A program made the position numbers and the translations under genes. The notes under the pieces are model-generated. The model was not told the origin of the DNA and did not search any database. It saw only the letters and a program-made list of their open reading frames with translations. Shown here piece after piece: positions 1 through 6,003 of a stretch of DNA of 6,003 nt (position 1 is the first letter of the stretch; each line of letters opens with the position of its first letter). Source of the DNA: an uncultured Bacteroidales bacterium (lineage in GTDB: Bacteria > Bacteroidota > Bacteroidia > Bacteroidales > Muribaculaceae); the NCBI GenBank assembly GCA_900554345.1, contig USHH01000143.1, positions 1 to 6,003 of the forward strand. The letters run 5' to 3'.

Positions 1-435
1 TACCTGAACAGCCTCTACTTTTGCCAGAAACATATGATGCGAACCAAGTTCTTTTATCTCTGTTACTTTACACTCAATGTTCACCGGACATTCTTCTATG
101 ATCGGTGCATGATCAAGCTTTGACGCTTTGCCGGCCGTCAGATGCATCTCTTTCCATTTATCAACATCACGACCGGAGCGTACTCCGCACCAGTCTGTTG
201 CCTTTTTTAACTTTTCAGTTGTCAGATTTACTACGAACTCTCCGCTGTCTTTCAGAAGATCGTACGAATATCGCTCCGGTCTTACGGATATGTACAGCAT
301 TGCCGGATTCGTACATACCGTTCCGGTCCACGCAACCGTTATGATGTTCGATTTACCGGATTTATCTGCGGTACTTACCATCACGGCCGGGAGCGGATAC
401 AGCATATTTCCCGGTTTCCAGATCTGCTTTGCCAT
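1..435 (-). CDS. Flavin reductase-like FMN-binding protein, 3' end missing
   Basis: Reading the minus strand from the ATG at 435 gives 145 codons without a stop, running off the left edge, so the C-terminus is missing. The protein begins MAKQIWKPGNMLYPLPAVMV and continues with NIITVAWTGTVCTNPAMLYI and a SVRPERYSYDLLK segment. These match the flavin reductase-like, FMN-binding split-barrel family, whose members bind FMN and often reduce free flavin with NAD(P)H; the substrate of this one cannot be told from sequence. The family is usually about 155-200 residues, so perhaps 20-50 are lost. No signal peptide is seen, so it is probably cytoplasmic. It starts 21 bases after the pyrophosphatase stop and has a G-rich Shine-Dalgarno candidate, so the two are probably one operon. 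The start is well supported, since the split barrel begins directly after it. Confidence 0.85.
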   Translation of the reverse strand, partial: MAKQIWKPGNMLYPLPAVMVSTADKSGKSNIITVAWTGTVCTNPAMLYISVRPERYSYDLLKDSGEFVVNLTTEKLKKATDWCGVRSGRDVDKWKEMHLTAGKASKLDHAPIIEECPVNIECKVTEIKELGSHHMFLAKVEAVQV

Positions 436-456
436 GTCTTTTTCCCCCGCTTTTTT
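436..456 (-). promoter_or_regulatory. Short operon gap with ribosome binding site for the flavin reductase gene
   Basis: On the minus strand the 21 bases between the pyrophosphatase TAG and the next ATG read as an A-run, then GCGGGGG (444-450), then AAAAAGAC before the start codon. The G-run lies 8 bases upstream of the ATG, a usable Shine-Dalgarno distance although not the canonical GGAGG. No terminator or promoter fits in this gap, which supports translation from a shared transcript. Confidence 0.5.
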
Positions 457-1750
457 CTACTGCTGTAATTCACTTACCAGAGTCGGTATCAGCTGTTTCT
501 TTCTGGATACAACTCCCTTTAAGATCATCTTTTCGCTGTCTTCTTTCAGATCGAATGCATCAATAATATACTCTTTCGCTTTTGCGCCGCAGCACAATAG
601 TTCTGTCGATTCATCCAGAATATCCGTCAGCATAAAGAATACCATCTGTACTCCATTTTTCTCCAGTACTTCCGGCAGATATGGAGTCAGCATCTCTTTC
701 ACTTCCTGCAGTTCTTCTTTACTCATCGAATTCAGCTGTCCCACGCCAAATACCATATCATTTACTGTAAACTGCTTGAAATCCTGGAAACAGATATCTT
801 CTGCCGTCTTTCCTGCAAGACTGCTTCCTGCCTTGAACATTGCCTGTGCCTGTTCTTCCAGATTGATTCCTGCAATCTTTCCAAGTTTCTTTGCAACTTT
901 TTCATCCAGCGATGTGCAGGTCGGCGAGCGGAATAACAGTGTATCGGAAATGATTGCCGAACAGAGAAGTCCTGCAATCGTTGGTGTGATCTCTACGTCG
1001 TTTTCTTTATACATCTGATATACGATCGTTGCCGTACATCCTACCGGCTGGTTTCTGAAAAATACAGGTCCCATCGTCTCGATATTTCCCAGTCTGTGAT
1101 GATCAATGATCTCCACGATCTCAGCTTCCTCGATACCGTCTACTGCCTGATTCTTCTCGTTATGATCCACCAAGATCACTTTCTTTTTACTTACATTTAA
1201 GAAACGACGTCTTGATACGAATCCCTTAAACTTCCCATGCCGGTCGATAATCGGGAAATCACGGTATTTCTTCTTTGCCATAACTTCCTTAATATCTTCC
1301 ACATAATCACTCATATGGAAACAAGTAAGTGGTGTCTTCGTCATAAAGCGCTTGACCGGAACGCTCTGGTTGATCAGTCTGGCTGCCGTAAATGTATCGT
1401 GCGGTGTACTGATGATTACCGTACTCTGCTCATCTGCACGTTTGATCACTTCTTCGGATACTTCCGCATTCTGGCAGACTACCATACAGCTTACATCAAT
1501 ATCAAGTGCACACATCTGTGATTCTACACGATTTCCAAGGATCACCAGATCATCTTTTTCTATAAATTCCTGCATAAGCTCCGGACTTGATGCACCGATT
1601 GCTACTTTTCCTTTTGTAAAATATCCATGTTCGTTACCGGTTACCATCTCTCCATCCAGTGTATTCATAATGTTACGGTACTGTGTTTTTGCTTTGGAAA
1701 GGATCATGTCTGACGCCTTTGTGATGTATGATTGAAAGATTTTCTCCGCT
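457..1750 (-). CDS. Manganese-dependent inorganic pyrophosphatase, CBS/DRTGG type, 5' end lost at the junction
   Basis: This is a family II inorganic pyrophosphatase, which hydrolyses pyrophosphate to phosphate using Mn2+ or Co2+ and is regulated by adenine nucleotides bound to CBS domains. In protein order it shows a DRTGG-type domain (starting near ILSKAKTQYRNI), CBS domain 2 (VKRFMTKTPLTCF to FKGFVSRRRFLN), the DHN motif (codons at 1159-1167), the IIDHH motif (1096-1110), then DHHA2, ending with the substrate-binding SRKKQ signature (493-507) and a TAG at 457-459. The N-terminal part, normally about 120 residues with the GHxNPDxDS metal-binding motif and CBS domain 1, is absent. The open frame continues to 1914, but the part beyond about 1750 (for example VFKPTTNLANIFEF and the Arg-rich start) has no family similarity and is antisense to nfo. 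The right boundary given is therefore approximate. As it stands the product could not form the active site; the source gene was probably intact. Confidence 0.9.
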
Positions 1751-1766
1751 AAGGTAGCATTTTTTA
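1735..1766. other. Probable junction between two unrelated genomes (assembly chimera)
   Basis: To the left, pyrophosphatase homology holds at least to the residues aligned with the end of CBS domain 1 (SYI, around 1730-1735). To the right, a Bacteroidales promoter for nfo begins at 1767. Between these points coding strand, base composition and apparent taxon all change. No insertion sequence, integrase, tRNA, inverted repeat or target duplication is visible at the join. The exact base cannot be fixed by eye. Confidence 0.7.
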
Positions 1767-1796
1767 TTTGGAATTCAAAAATATTGGCTAAATTTG
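1767..1796 (+). promoter_or_regulatory. Bacteroidales-type promoter for nfo
   Basis: TTTG at 1767-1770 and TAAATTTG at 1789-1796 match the Bacteroides -33 (TTTG) and -7 (TAnnTTTG) elements, with an 18-base spacer, slightly shorter than the usual 19-21. This would start transcription near 1803, about 20 bases before the nfo ATG. The leader has no strong Shine-Dalgarno sequence, which is normal in Bacteroidetes. Confidence 0.6.
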
Positions 1797-1823
1797 TGGT
1801 TGGTTTAAAAACACATAGGGTAG

Positions 1824-2696
1824 ATGAAATATATAGGAGCGCACGTAGGAGTATCGGGCGGAGTCGCAGGCACGCCCGCCACAGCCGCATCGATAGGGGC
1901 GAAAGCCTTCGCACTCTTCACCGGGAGCAGCAACCGGTGGGTGTCGAAAGCCATCAGCGAGGAGGCGGCCGAGGAATTCAAGGCCAACTGCCGGCTGTAT
2001 GGCTTCACTCCGGGAGTCATACTCCCCCACGACAATTTTCTAATCAACCTCGGGAGCCCTGACGCCAGGAAGCTGGAGCTCTCGCGCAAATCGTTTCTCG
2101 ACGAGATGAGGCGCTGCGAGCAGCTGGGGCTGGAGATGCTCAACTTCCATCCCGGAAGTCACGTCAACGGCCACAGCGAGGAGGCCTGCCTCGACCTGAT
2201 AGCGGAGTCGATCAACCTGACACTGGAACAGACCTCGGGAGTGACCGCCGTGCTCGAGAGCACCGCCGGCCAGGGCTCCAACATGGGCTACCTGTTCGAG
2301 CATCTCGCGCATATCATCGGGAGAGTCGAAGACAAGAGCCGCATCGGAGTCTGCATCGACACCTGCCACACCTACTCCGCCGGCTACGACCTGGCCACCG
2401 AGGAGGGGTACCTGGCCACCTGGAACGCCTTCGACGAAATCATCGGGCGCGACTATCTGCGCGCCCTGCATCTCAACGACGACAAGAAGGAGCTGGGGTC
2501 GAGGGTAGACCGCCACGCCCCCATCGGCGAGGGCACCCTCGGCAGGGAGTTCTTCATCCGTCTGGTCAACGACCCCCGCTTCGACGACATGCCACTCATC
2601 CTCGAGACCCCCGACGAGGAGAGATGGCCCGAGGAAATCGCCTGGCTCTACAGCCAGATCCGCGAGGAGGGGGCACCGCCAACGACAACTAAATAA
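1824..2696 (+). CDS. nfo: Endonuclease IV (AP endonuclease)
   Basis: Endonuclease IV cuts the DNA backbone 5' to abasic sites during base excision repair, using three zinc ions in a TIM-barrel fold. The 290-residue protein is complete. Its metal ligands fall at the same residue numbers as in E. coli Nfo: His69 (HDNFLINLG), His109 (NFHPGSH), Glu145 (LESTAGQG), Asp179 and His182 (CIDTCHTYSAGYD), His216 (HLNDDKKELGS), Asp229 and His231 (VDRHAPIGEG) and Glu261 (LETPDE). The ATG at 1824 is chosen because it opens the first barrel strand (MKYIGAHVGVSGG) and follows a good promoter by about 20 bases. The protein is cytoplasmic with no signal peptide. The transporter gene begins 24 bases downstream with no terminator between, so the two are probably co-transcribed. 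GC content is high, like the following genes and unlike the pyrophosphatase to the left. Confidence 0.97.
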   Translation: MKYIGAHVGVSGGVAGTPATAASIGAKAFALFTGSSNRWVSKAISEEAAEEFKANCRLYGFTPGVILPHDNFLINLGSPDARKLELSRKSFLDEMRRCEQLGLEMLNFHPGSHVNGHSEEACLDLIAESINLTLEQTSGVTAVLESTAGQGSNMGYLFEHLAHIIGRVEDKSRIGVCIDTCHTYSAGYDLATEEGYLATWNAFDEIIGRDYLRALHLNDDKKELGSRVDRHAPIGEGTLGREFFIRLVNDPRFDDMPLILETPDEERWPEEIAWLYSQIREEGAPPTTTK

Positions 2697-2720
2697 ATTC
2701 ATACATAAATCACGATTGCA

Positions 2721-4550
2721 ATGTCCATGAAAACAAAACCGGACTTGAGTTTCTGGAAACTATGGAATCTGAGCTTCGGCTTTTTCGGAGTGCAGATAGC
2801 CTACGCACTGCAGAGTGCCAACGTATCACGAATATTCACGACAATCGGAGCCGACCCCCACGACCTGAGCTACTTCTGGATTCTGCCCCCGCTGATGGGG
2901 CTTGTGGTGCAGCCGATCGTCGGCCTCATGAGCGACCGCACGTGGAACCGCTTCGGGCGCCGACTCCCCTACCTCATCCTCGGGGCGATGATCGCAGTGA
3001 TAGTGATGTGTCTTCTCCCCAACGCCGGCAGCTTCCAATTCACTGTCAGCAGCGCCATCCTCTTCGGCCTTGTGGCCCTGATGCTTCTCGACACCTCGAT
3101 CAACATGGCCATGCAGCCCTTCAAGATGCTTGTGGGCGACATGGTGAACGAAAAACAGAAAGGACTCGCCTACTCCATCCAGAGCTTCCTCTGCAACGCG
3201 GGGTCGGTGGTGGGCTACATATTCCCGATCTGCCTCGGCTGGATCGGCCTTCGCAACATCGCGCCGGCGGGAGTCGTTCCGCAGACGGTGATATGGTCTT
3301 TCTACATCGGCGCCGCCATCCTGCTTCTCTGCGTGATATACTCGCTGGTGAAGATCAAGGAATGGCCGCCGCAGGTATATAATGAATACAACGGCGCCAG
3401 CGAGGAGCCTTCGGGCAAGAAAGGAAGCACCAACGTGGTGAAGCTCCTGAAGCATGCCCCGTCGACATTCTGGACAGTGGGTGTCGTGCAGTTCTTCTGC
3501 TGGTTCGCGTTCCTCTTCCTCTGGACCTACGCCACCAACACCGTGGCCCACAACGCCTTCGCCACTCCCACCATCGAGAGCGTGACGGGCATCGTGGCCG
3601 ACGGCAGGAAATATGACGCCAAGAACATCCTCATCAACGACACAGTGCCCGTGATCAGCCACGGCAAGGTGATGGTGGCCGGCGTAGTGGCCGACGGCGT
3701 CTATTATCCCGCCTCCACCGTAGTGGCCGGGGGAGACACCATAGTGAGCGGCCACGAGATCCTGGCCGACGGCGAGGGAAGCCCGAAAGCCGCCTTCGGA
3801 GTTTCGCAGAAGAGCCCCGTCACCCTCGTGATCGACGGGCAGCCGGTGGCCGTGGAGAAGGAATACAGGCTCAGCGACTATCTCTCCCGCATGCAGGGGG
3901 GCATCCGCCTGACCGAGGCATCGATCGTGGCTCCCGACGCCCGCGGGGCATTGACCGTGGAAGACGCAACGAGCCATGAGATCAGCGATGTGGCCACCTG
4001 CCGCTACGATACCAAGACAGTGCTCAACGCCGCGTCTCCGCAGTATAACGACGCCGGCAACTGGGTAGGGCTGCTCTATGCGGTGCAGGCATTGGGATCG
4101 GTGGTCTGGGCCGTGATGCTACCTAAATTCCGCAGCCGCAAATTCAGCTACGCCCTGAGCCTGCTGCTGGGGGGCGCCGGTTTCGTGATGATGGCCTTCC
4201 TCACGAGCAAGTGGCTGCTCTTCATAGCCTTCATCCTGATAGGCTGCGGCTGGGCAGCGATGCTGGCATGGCCGTTCACCATACTTACCAACTCCCTGAA
4301 AGGAGGCAATATCGGCGCGTATCTGGGCCTCTTCAACTGCACGATCTGCGTGCCGCAGATCGTGGCGGCGCTGGCCGGAGGCTGGATACTCTCGATGATG
4401 AGCGCTCCCCACGAGCTGGCGCCCGAATACCTGATGATGCTGATCGCCGGCATCTCGATAGGAATCGGCGCCCTCTGCGTAGGCTTCATCAAAGAGGGGC
4501 ATTCCGAGGAGCCTCCGCGCGAGAATCCAGTGGAGAGCGAGATGATATAA
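2721..4550 (+). CDS. Major facilitator (SLC45/GPH-like) sugar transporter with a large periplasmic insertion
   Basis: This is a 12-helix major facilitator protein of the inner membrane, probably a cation-coupled glycoside or maltose/sucrose-type transporter; the substrate is inferred from family resemblance only. Helices lie roughly at residues 11-31, 50-71, 84-103, 110-130, 153-176, 191-211, 250-271 and 448-467, with four more up to about 590. The loop between helices 2 and 3 carries the family motif DRTWNRFGRR (72-81), and PFKMLVGDMVNEKQ (133-146) matches the conserved segment after helix 4. Relatives are usually about 450 residues; this one is 609 because about 158 residues (283-440) are inserted between helices 7 and 8. 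The insertion stays in frame and shares the base composition of the gene. An ATG two codons later, at 2727, is an alternative start. The gene follows nfo by 24 bases and ends just before a strong terminator. Confidence 0.9.
   Translation: MSMKTKPDLSFWKLWNLSFGFFGVQIAYALQSANVSRIFTTIGADPHDLSYFWILPPLMGLVVQPIVGLMSDRTWNRFGRRLPYLILGAMIAVIVMCLLPNAGSFQFTVSSAILFGLVALMLLDTSINMAMQPFKMLVGDMVNEKQKGLAYSIQSFLCNAGSVVGYIFPICLGWIGLRNIAPAGVVPQTVIWSFYIGAAILLLCVIYSLVKIKEWPPQVYNEYNGASEEPSGKKGSTNVVKLLKHAPSTFWTVGVVQFFCWFAFLFLWTYATNTVAHNAFATPTIESVTGIVADGRKYDAKNILINDTVPVISHGKVMVAGVVADGVYYPASTVVAGGDTIVSGHEILADGEGSPKAAFGVSQKSPVTLVIDGQPVAVEKEYRLSDYLSRMQGGIRLTEASIVAPDARGALTVEDATSHEISDVATCRYDTKTVLNAASPQYNDAGNWVGLLYAVQALGSVVWAVMLPKFRSRKFSYALSLLLGGAGFVMMAFLTSKWLLFIAFILIGCGWAAMLAWPFTILTNSLKGGNIGAYLGLFNCTICVPQIVAALAGGWILSMMSAPHELAPEYLMMLIAGISIGIGALCVGFIKEGHSEEPPRENPVESEMI
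3567..4040 (+). other. Inserted extracytoplasmic domain in the transporter, with ADG repeats
   Basis: These codons give residues 283-440, between helix 7 (ending YATNTVAHNAFAT) and helix 8 (starting YNDAGNWVGLLYAV). By the topology of the family this loop faces the periplasm. The segment is polar, rich in Val, Ala, Asp and Gly, and has no stretch hydrophobic enough for a helix in the membrane. It contains degenerate repeats: TGIVADGRKYDA (289-300), AGVVADGVYYPA (320-331) and GHEILADGEG (344-353), with the ADG triplets 31 and then 25 residues apart. Alternating hydrophobic residues, as in VTLVIDGQPVAVEKEY, suggest a small beta-rich fold. I do not recognise it as a named domain. Confidence 0.7.
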
Positions 4551-4585
4551 AAGACGCCCGACGCCGCCCGGCGGCAAGAGACAGG

Positions 4586-4619
4586 AAAGCCCGTGTCGAG
4601 AATTCGATACGGGCTTTTT
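4586..4619 (+). terminator. Intrinsic terminator after the nfo-transporter unit
   Basis: AAAGCCCGTGTCGA (4586-4599) pairs with TCGATACGGGCTTT (4604-4617) to give a 14-base-pair stem with one G-U pair and a GAAT loop, ending in a run of five T (4615-4619). It lies 36 bases after the transporter stop. The A-tract on the other arm means it could also work on the minus strand, but no minus-strand gene needs it. A smaller GC hairpin, GCCGC-CCG-GCGGC (4563-4575), sits just before it. Confidence 0.85.
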
Positions 4620-4673
4620 CATGCTCAAGCCGGAGCCAGGGACGCCGCAGAGCAAAAAATATTGTGCCCAACA

Positions 4674-4705
4674 TTTGCATCAGACGTCTTTTTTTACTAT
4701 TTTTG
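4674..4705 (+). promoter_or_regulatory. Bacteroidales-type promoter for recJ
   Basis: TTTG at 4674-4677 and TATTTTTG at 4698-4705 match the -33 TTTG and -7 TAnnTTTG elements of Bacteroides, separated by 20 bases, an ideal spacing. Transcription would begin near 4712, leaving a leader of about 60 bases. That leader contains a weak GGGG/CCCC hairpin (4723-4736) and no clear Shine-Dalgarno sequence. Together with the terminator before it, this makes recJ a separate transcription unit. Confidence 0.7.
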
Positions 4706-4773
4706 CAAAATCTACTTTCCTCGGGGACACAGCCCCACAGCCTGCATCTGACTCCGAAAAAAACTCAACCGAG

Positions 4774-6003
4774 ATGACCAATAAATGGAACTATCAACCC
4801 CTTACCAACCAGCAGAAAGAGCAGGCTGACGCTTTGCACGCCCATTGCGGGGGTAACTCCGCGATAGCGGAAGTGCTGCTGCGGAGGGGCGTCAAGAGTC
4901 CCGCAGAGGCCGACGCCTTCTTCACGCCGGCCATATCCGACCTCCACGACCCGTTTCTCATGCCCGACATGGACAAGGCCGTCAACCGCCTCAACAAGGC
5001 GATGGGCGCCAAGGAGCGGATCATGATCTACGGAGACTACGACGTCGACGGCACCACGGCGGTGGCTCTCGTCTACAAATATCTCCAGAACTACTACAGC
5101 AATATCGAATACTACATCCCCACCCGCTACGAGGAGGGATACGGCATATCGCTCAAGAGCATCGACTACGCGCTGGAAAACGACGTGAAGCTGGTGATAG
5201 TGCTCGACTGCGGCATCAAGGCCATCGACGAGATAGCCTACGCCAAGGAGCACGGCATCGACTTCATCATCTGCGACCACCACGTGCCCGACGAGACGCT
5301 GCCGCCGGCTGTGGCCATCCTCAATCCGAAGATGCCCGGATCGGCCTATCCCTGCCACCACCTCAGCGGCTGCGGCGTGGGATTCAAGTTCATGCAGGCC
5401 TTCGCGCAGAGCAACGGCCTCTCCAACCACAACGAGCTTGAGTCGCTGCTCGACCTGGTGGCCGTGAGCATCGCGGCGGACATAGTGCCGATCATCGACG
5501 AGAACCGCATCATGGCCTACCACGGCCTCAAGCGCCTCAACTCCAACCCCAACCTCGGGCTCCGCAGCATAATACGCCTCTGCAAGCTCACCAACAAGGA
5601 CATCACCATCAGCGACGTCATCTTCAAGATCGGGCCGCGCATCAACGCCTCGGGCCGCATGCAGAGCGGCATAGAGGCCGTAGACCTCCTCGTTTGCCGC
5701 GACCTTCACGACGCCTATGAGAAGGGGAAGGACATAGACCAATACAACAAAGACCGCAAGGAGCTCGACAAGCAGATCACCCAGGAGGCCAACATGCTGA
5801 TCGAGAAAAACGTGGCCATCGTCGACGGCAAGCGCTCGATTGTGGTCTACAACAAGGACTGGCACAAGGGAATCATAGGCATCGTGGCCTCGCGCCTCAC
5901 GGAGCTCTACTACAAGCCAGCCGTGGTGCTGACCTTCAGCAACGGGCTGGCCACCGGCTCCCGCCCCCCCGGGGCGGGGGTCCACCTCTACCCAGTGCAG
6001 AAC
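4774..6003 (+). CDS. recJ: Single-stranded-DNA-specific exonuclease RecJ, 3' end missing
   Basis: RecJ degrades single-stranded DNA 5' to 3' in recombinational repair, mismatch repair and processing of stalled forks. From the ATG at 4774 the frame is open for 410 codons to the window edge; complete Bacteroidetes RecJ is about 570 residues, so roughly the last 160 are missing. The DHH domain is clear: GDYDVDGTT (87-95, metal-binding aspartates), LDCG (144-147), DHH (168-170), and GPRINASGRM (287-296). The next domain starts with WHKGIIGIVASRL (363-375). The N-terminus MTNKWNYQPL is a normal length for the family, and the ATG sits about 60 bases after a good promoter. The final stretch (residues 397-410) is abnormal: after LATGS the family expects A-R-S and then a G-F-D-L-Y-type sequence, but RPPGAGVHLY is read, probably from sequence errors. 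The rest of the protein looks functional. Confidence 0.96.
   Translation, partial: MTNKWNYQPLTNQQKEQADALHAHCGGNSAIAEVLLRRGVKSPAEADAFFTPAISDLHDPFLMPDMDKAVNRLNKAMGAKERIMIYGDYDVDGTTAVALVYKYLQNYYSNIEYYIPTRYEEGYGISLKSIDYALENDVKLVIVLDCGIKAIDEIAYAKEHGIDFIICDHHVPDETLPPAVAILNPKMPGSAYPCHHLSGCGVGFKFMQAFAQSNGLSNHNELESLLDLVAVSIAADIVPIIDENRIMAYHGLKRLNSNPNLGLRSIIRLCKLTNKDITISDVIFKIGPRINASGRMQSGIEAVDLLVCRDLHDAYEKGKDIDQYNKDRKELDKQITQEANMLIEKNVAIVDGKRSIVVYNKDWHKGIIGIVASRLTELYYKPAVVLTFSNGLATGSRPPGAGVHLYPVQN

Noticed and set aside
128..1018. Plus-strand open frame of 296 codons opposite the flavin reductase and pyrophosphatase
   Set aside because: The product is rich in Ser, Phe and Cys with no domain, and it spans the ends of two real minus-strand genes.
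1764..1914. N-terminal extension of the pyrophosphatase frame as a novel domain
   Set aside because: It is the antisense reading of the nfo promoter and 5' coding region, is Arg/Leu-rich without family similarity, and lies across the junction.
2040..2702. Minus-strand open frame of 220 codons opposite nfo
   Set aside because: It is antisense to a complete endonuclease IV with every metal ligand conserved; the Val/Gly/Glu-rich product has no recognisable motif.
2826..3977. Long minus-strand open frame of 383 codons inside the transporter gene
   Set aside because: It is the shadow of a GC-rich gene. The product is rich in His, Val, Glu and Gly with no recognisable domain, while the plus strand has clear transporter helices and motifs.
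4723..4736. GGGG/CCCC hairpin in the recJ leader as a regulatory element
   Set aside because: The stem is only four to five base pairs, and no riboswitch or leader-peptide features surround it.
4765..5985. Long minus-strand open frame of 406 codons opposite recJ
   Set aside because: The plus strand encodes RecJ with all its catalytic motifs. The antisense product is a low-complexity run of Val, Asp, His and Glu typical of reversed GC-rich coding sequence.
1..6003. CRISPR array, tRNA, rRNA or insertion sequence
   Set aside because: No regularly spaced direct repeats, cloverleaf-like segment, transposase frame or terminal inverted repeats were seen on either strand by eye.

Overview
The window reads as two unrelated bacterial pieces joined near position 1735-1766. 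The left piece, about 1-1750, is moderate in GC (about 42-47% in the two lines I counted). It carries only minus-strand genes and resembles a gut Clostridia, probably Lachnospiraceae. The right piece, about 1767-6003, is GC-rich (70% in one coding line counted) with AT-rich intergenic DNA. It carries only plus-strand genes. Its TTTG...TAnnTTTG promoters and protein sequences point to Bacteroidales, possibly a Muribaculaceae-like gut species. Both taxon calls are inferences from protein style and promoter form; no search was run.

Left piece, in transcription order from right to left: a CBS/DRTGG-type manganese-dependent inorganic pyrophosphatase, broken at the junction so that its N-terminal half-site and most of CBS domain 1 are missing. 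After 21 bases comes a flavin reductase-like FMN-binding protein that runs off the left edge.

Right piece, from left to right: a complete endonuclease IV (nfo) with every metal ligand at the same residue number as in E. coli Nfo. After 24 bases comes a major facilitator sugar-type transporter of 609 residues, enlarged by an insertion of about 158 residues in a predicted periplasmic loop. A strong intrinsic terminator and a new promoter follow. The last gene is the first 410 residues of the single-strand exonuclease RecJ, cut by the right edge. nfo and the transporter are probably co-transcribed; recJ is a separate unit. nfo and recJ both serve DNA repair, while the transporter has no evident link to them.

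The junction is most simply an assembly chimera: the pyrophosphatase loses essential parts exactly where composition, strand and taxonomic character change. The last 42 bases also look damaged, because the conserved RecJ G-S-x-R-S motif is replaced by a C/G-rich stretch of the same length. I found no convincing new multi-gene system. The most biologically interesting item is the repeat-containing insertion in the transporter.
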